Shown: one piece after another, positions 62,663-64,000 of the stretch | Layout of the letters: the number at the start of each line of letters is the position of its first letter | Numbering within the stretch: position 1 is the first letter of the stretch | Origin: an uncultured Pontibacter sp. | GTDB taxonomy: Bacteria > Bacteroidota > Bacteroidia > Cytophagales > Hymenobacteraceae | NCBI GenBank assembly: GCA_947499125.1 | Contig: CANMMP010000001.1 | Location: 1,116,001-1,180,000, forward strand | Direction of reading: 5' to 3' | DNA length: 64,000 nucleotides | Notes under the pieces: model-generated | What the model saw: only the letters and a program-made list of their open reading frames with translations | What the model was told of the DNA's origin: nothing | Database searches by the model: none | Made by a program: the position numbers and the translations under genes

Positions 62663-64000
62663 TTAAGATTGTCTGAAACCGGCTGCCAGTTTGTATTTAT
62701 GCGCCGTAAACCGGTTGGCAGAGTATTGTAGTAACTGCTTCTGAAAGATGATGCCCAGCAAGCCAAGTCCGCCAATAGCAGCAATACCCGCATAAGGCAC
62801 ACCCAGTAACCCGAAAGGCAGGTAAATCAGGATAGGTAAGACCATTAGTGGCAGCATCATTACAAATTTGGAAGCACCTACACCCTGCCAGCTAAAGGTG
62901 GCGCTCTTGCTCAGGTCAAGTTTTTGCGTATTCTGAACGGAGAAGAAAAACACTACAAATACATTTACCCCAATATTGTATAGCAGCGCTGCCGTATTTA
63001 TCAGAATGATCTTGTATCCGAAAAAACCATAAGGCAACGTCAGGATAAAGGCCAGCACCATTACGGGCACCATCATCCAGTATTTGGCGCTCAGAAACTG
63101 GTACGGCGAAATGCGCTGGGTCAGTAGCCCGTCGAAGTGGCCGCCCTGCCAGCCTGGCAAAAACTGCCCGTAGTTAAACATCGTCATCCCCGAAAGTACA
63201 ATCCCAACAAATATCAGCATAGCAAAACCGTCGAGGTATTTTCCGTTGCCGTAAAATATAAACCCGTAGAACAGGAACATAACGGATAAGGTAACAACGG
63301 ACTTCGTACGCTTATGTCGCCAGATCAGCTTTAATTCGAGCTCTATTAACTTGCCAATTTCTCCGAAACGGTTCAGGAAAGTAATATCGCCGCCGGTGGC
63401 TTCTTTTGCTTTACCAACTTGCAGTTCTTCGGGGTAAGTGTGCGCTTTCAGGAAGTAAAAGTTGAGCAGATACGTACCTACCAGTAATAATACCGGAACT
63501 ATAACCAGCCACGGCTGCGACAGAATTGCCCCGAACACAACCTGCGAAACTACCTGTAATTGTAATACATCCAGGTAATCGAGCAGCATCAGTCCAACTA
63601 TAACCAGACCAAAGGCCAGCGTGTAGAGTGGTTTGTTGCTCATCTGCCGTTTAAAGTATAGCAGCAGGAAATTATTGAGTAACGTTACCGTCATTAAGGC
63701 CAGCAACCAGCCTGTAGCAATGCCCAAACCATAGGCCGGTATTACCGCTGTTACCTTAAAAGGAACTAAGAACAGCAGCGGTAACAGGTTAAAGAAGCTC
63801 GGAACCGATTTTACCAGTACATAATGTACCAGTTTGTTTTTAGAGATAGGTAAGTGCAGATAAGGCTGTATGGCCAGCACCGGCAACTCCTGCATCAGGA
63901 ACCTGAAGAACAGGTCTATGAGGAAATAGACCAGCAGCATGCCATTAAACACGGATACCACATTCTGCCCCGGGTACAGTTCGCCCAGAAGCTTATCGAG
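62663..64000 (-). CDS. DUF5687-like ABC-2 type permease, 5' end beyond window
   Basis: 445 residues are visible; the frame is open to the last base, so the N-terminus lies outside. A GTG at 63961 is an internal Val codon, not the start: upstream codons still read GELYPGQNVVSVFNG, as expected inside this family. There are multiple transmembrane helices. IQPYLHLPISKNKLVHYVLV and the cytosolic LELKLIWRHKRTKSV are characteristic of DUF5687 proteins, which pair with an ATPase like the one downstream. Family members are about 490 aa, so roughly 40-50 residues are missing. Confidence 0.88.
   Translation of the reverse strand, partial: LDKLLGELYPGQNVVSVFNGMLLVYFLIDLFFRFLMQELPVLAIQPYLHLPISKNKLVHYVLVKSVPSFFNLLPLLFLVPFKVTAVIPAYGLGIATGWLLALMTVTLLNNFLLLYFKRQMSNKPLYTLAFGLVIVGLMLLDYLDVLQLQVVSQVVFGAILSQPWLVIVPVLLLVGTYLLNFYFLKAHTYPEELQVGKAKEATGGDITFLNRFGEIGKLIELELKLIWRHKRTKSVVTLSVMFLFYGFIFYGNGKYLDGFAMLIFVGIVLSGMTMFNYGQFLPGWQGGHFDGLLTQRISPYQFLSAKYWMMVPVMVLAFILTLPYGFFGYKIILINTAALLYNIGVNVFVVFFFSVQNTQKLDLSKSATFSWQGVGASKFVMMLPLMVLPILIYLPFGLLGVPYAGIAAIGGLGLLGIIFQKQLLQYSANRFTAHKYKLAAGFRQS

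Overview
The window looks like a chromosomal segment from a member of the Bacteroidota, most likely a Cytophagales/Hymenobacteraceae organism such as Pontibacter. Supporting signs are Oar-type and carboxypeptidase-regulatory TonB receptors, many short-signal lipoproteins, bacillithiol synthesis (BshA), a DUF6576-tailed rhomboid, the mutL-rhomboid and hpt-adk-obg gene orders, and promoters of the TTG/TTTG-N18-22-TAnnTTTG type. The genus is an inference; no rRNA is present. Short TATA-containing words (AAGTATA, AACTATA, TATAGTT, TATACTT) are strikingly common in coding and non-coding DNA alike.

Layout. 1-9 kb: two rhomboid proteases downstream of mutL, a divergent NagZ/beta-lactamase-like fusion, bshA, then an approximately 0.8 kb gene-free patch full of interspersed repeats. 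9-21 kb: housekeeping genes: an A-type Fe-S carrier, a ChaN-like protein, a NatAB-like ABC exporter, grpE-dnaJ, obg, adk, hpt and a membrane pyrophosphatase. 21-33 kb: an M42 peptidase, a TPR protein, and a polysaccharide-related block with three overlapping glycosyltransferases, a divergent GT-B-like protein, a UDP-glucose dehydrogenase/UDP-xylose synthase pair and an AsnB-type amidotransferase. 33-43 kb: a hydrolase, a GlcD-like oxidase, an NlpC/P60 lipoprotein, an Oar-like receptor, and a TonB receptor paired with an unrecognised internally repeated lipoprotein.

43.4-44.2 kb is the most unusual part. A real tRNA-Ala(GGC) sits among three tRNA-Ala-like pseudo-units. In each, the anticodon arm is replaced by a TCCCGAA-N4-TTCGGGA hairpin. 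A complete small GIY-YIG nuclease gene ends inside the D-arm of the last unit, taking its stop codon from it. The tRNA terminator is duplicated after that unit. This looks like a tRNA-associated GIY-YIG element.

44-52 kb: DUF2267 protein, cysE-cysK, and an array of four paralogous secreted lipoproteins carrying five copies of a presumed beta-sandwich domain, two of them with a C-terminal TQGYWKNH module. 52-64 kb: an MFS transporter, two small membrane proteins with PH-like tails, a HEAT-repeat/cyclophilin fusion, a thioredoxin-like protein, DUF1684, a secreted alpha/beta hydrolase, two small hypotheticals (one DUF4256) and an ABC transporter whose DUF5687-like permease runs off the right edge. 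Most transcription units end in strong hairpin terminators, many shared between convergent genes.
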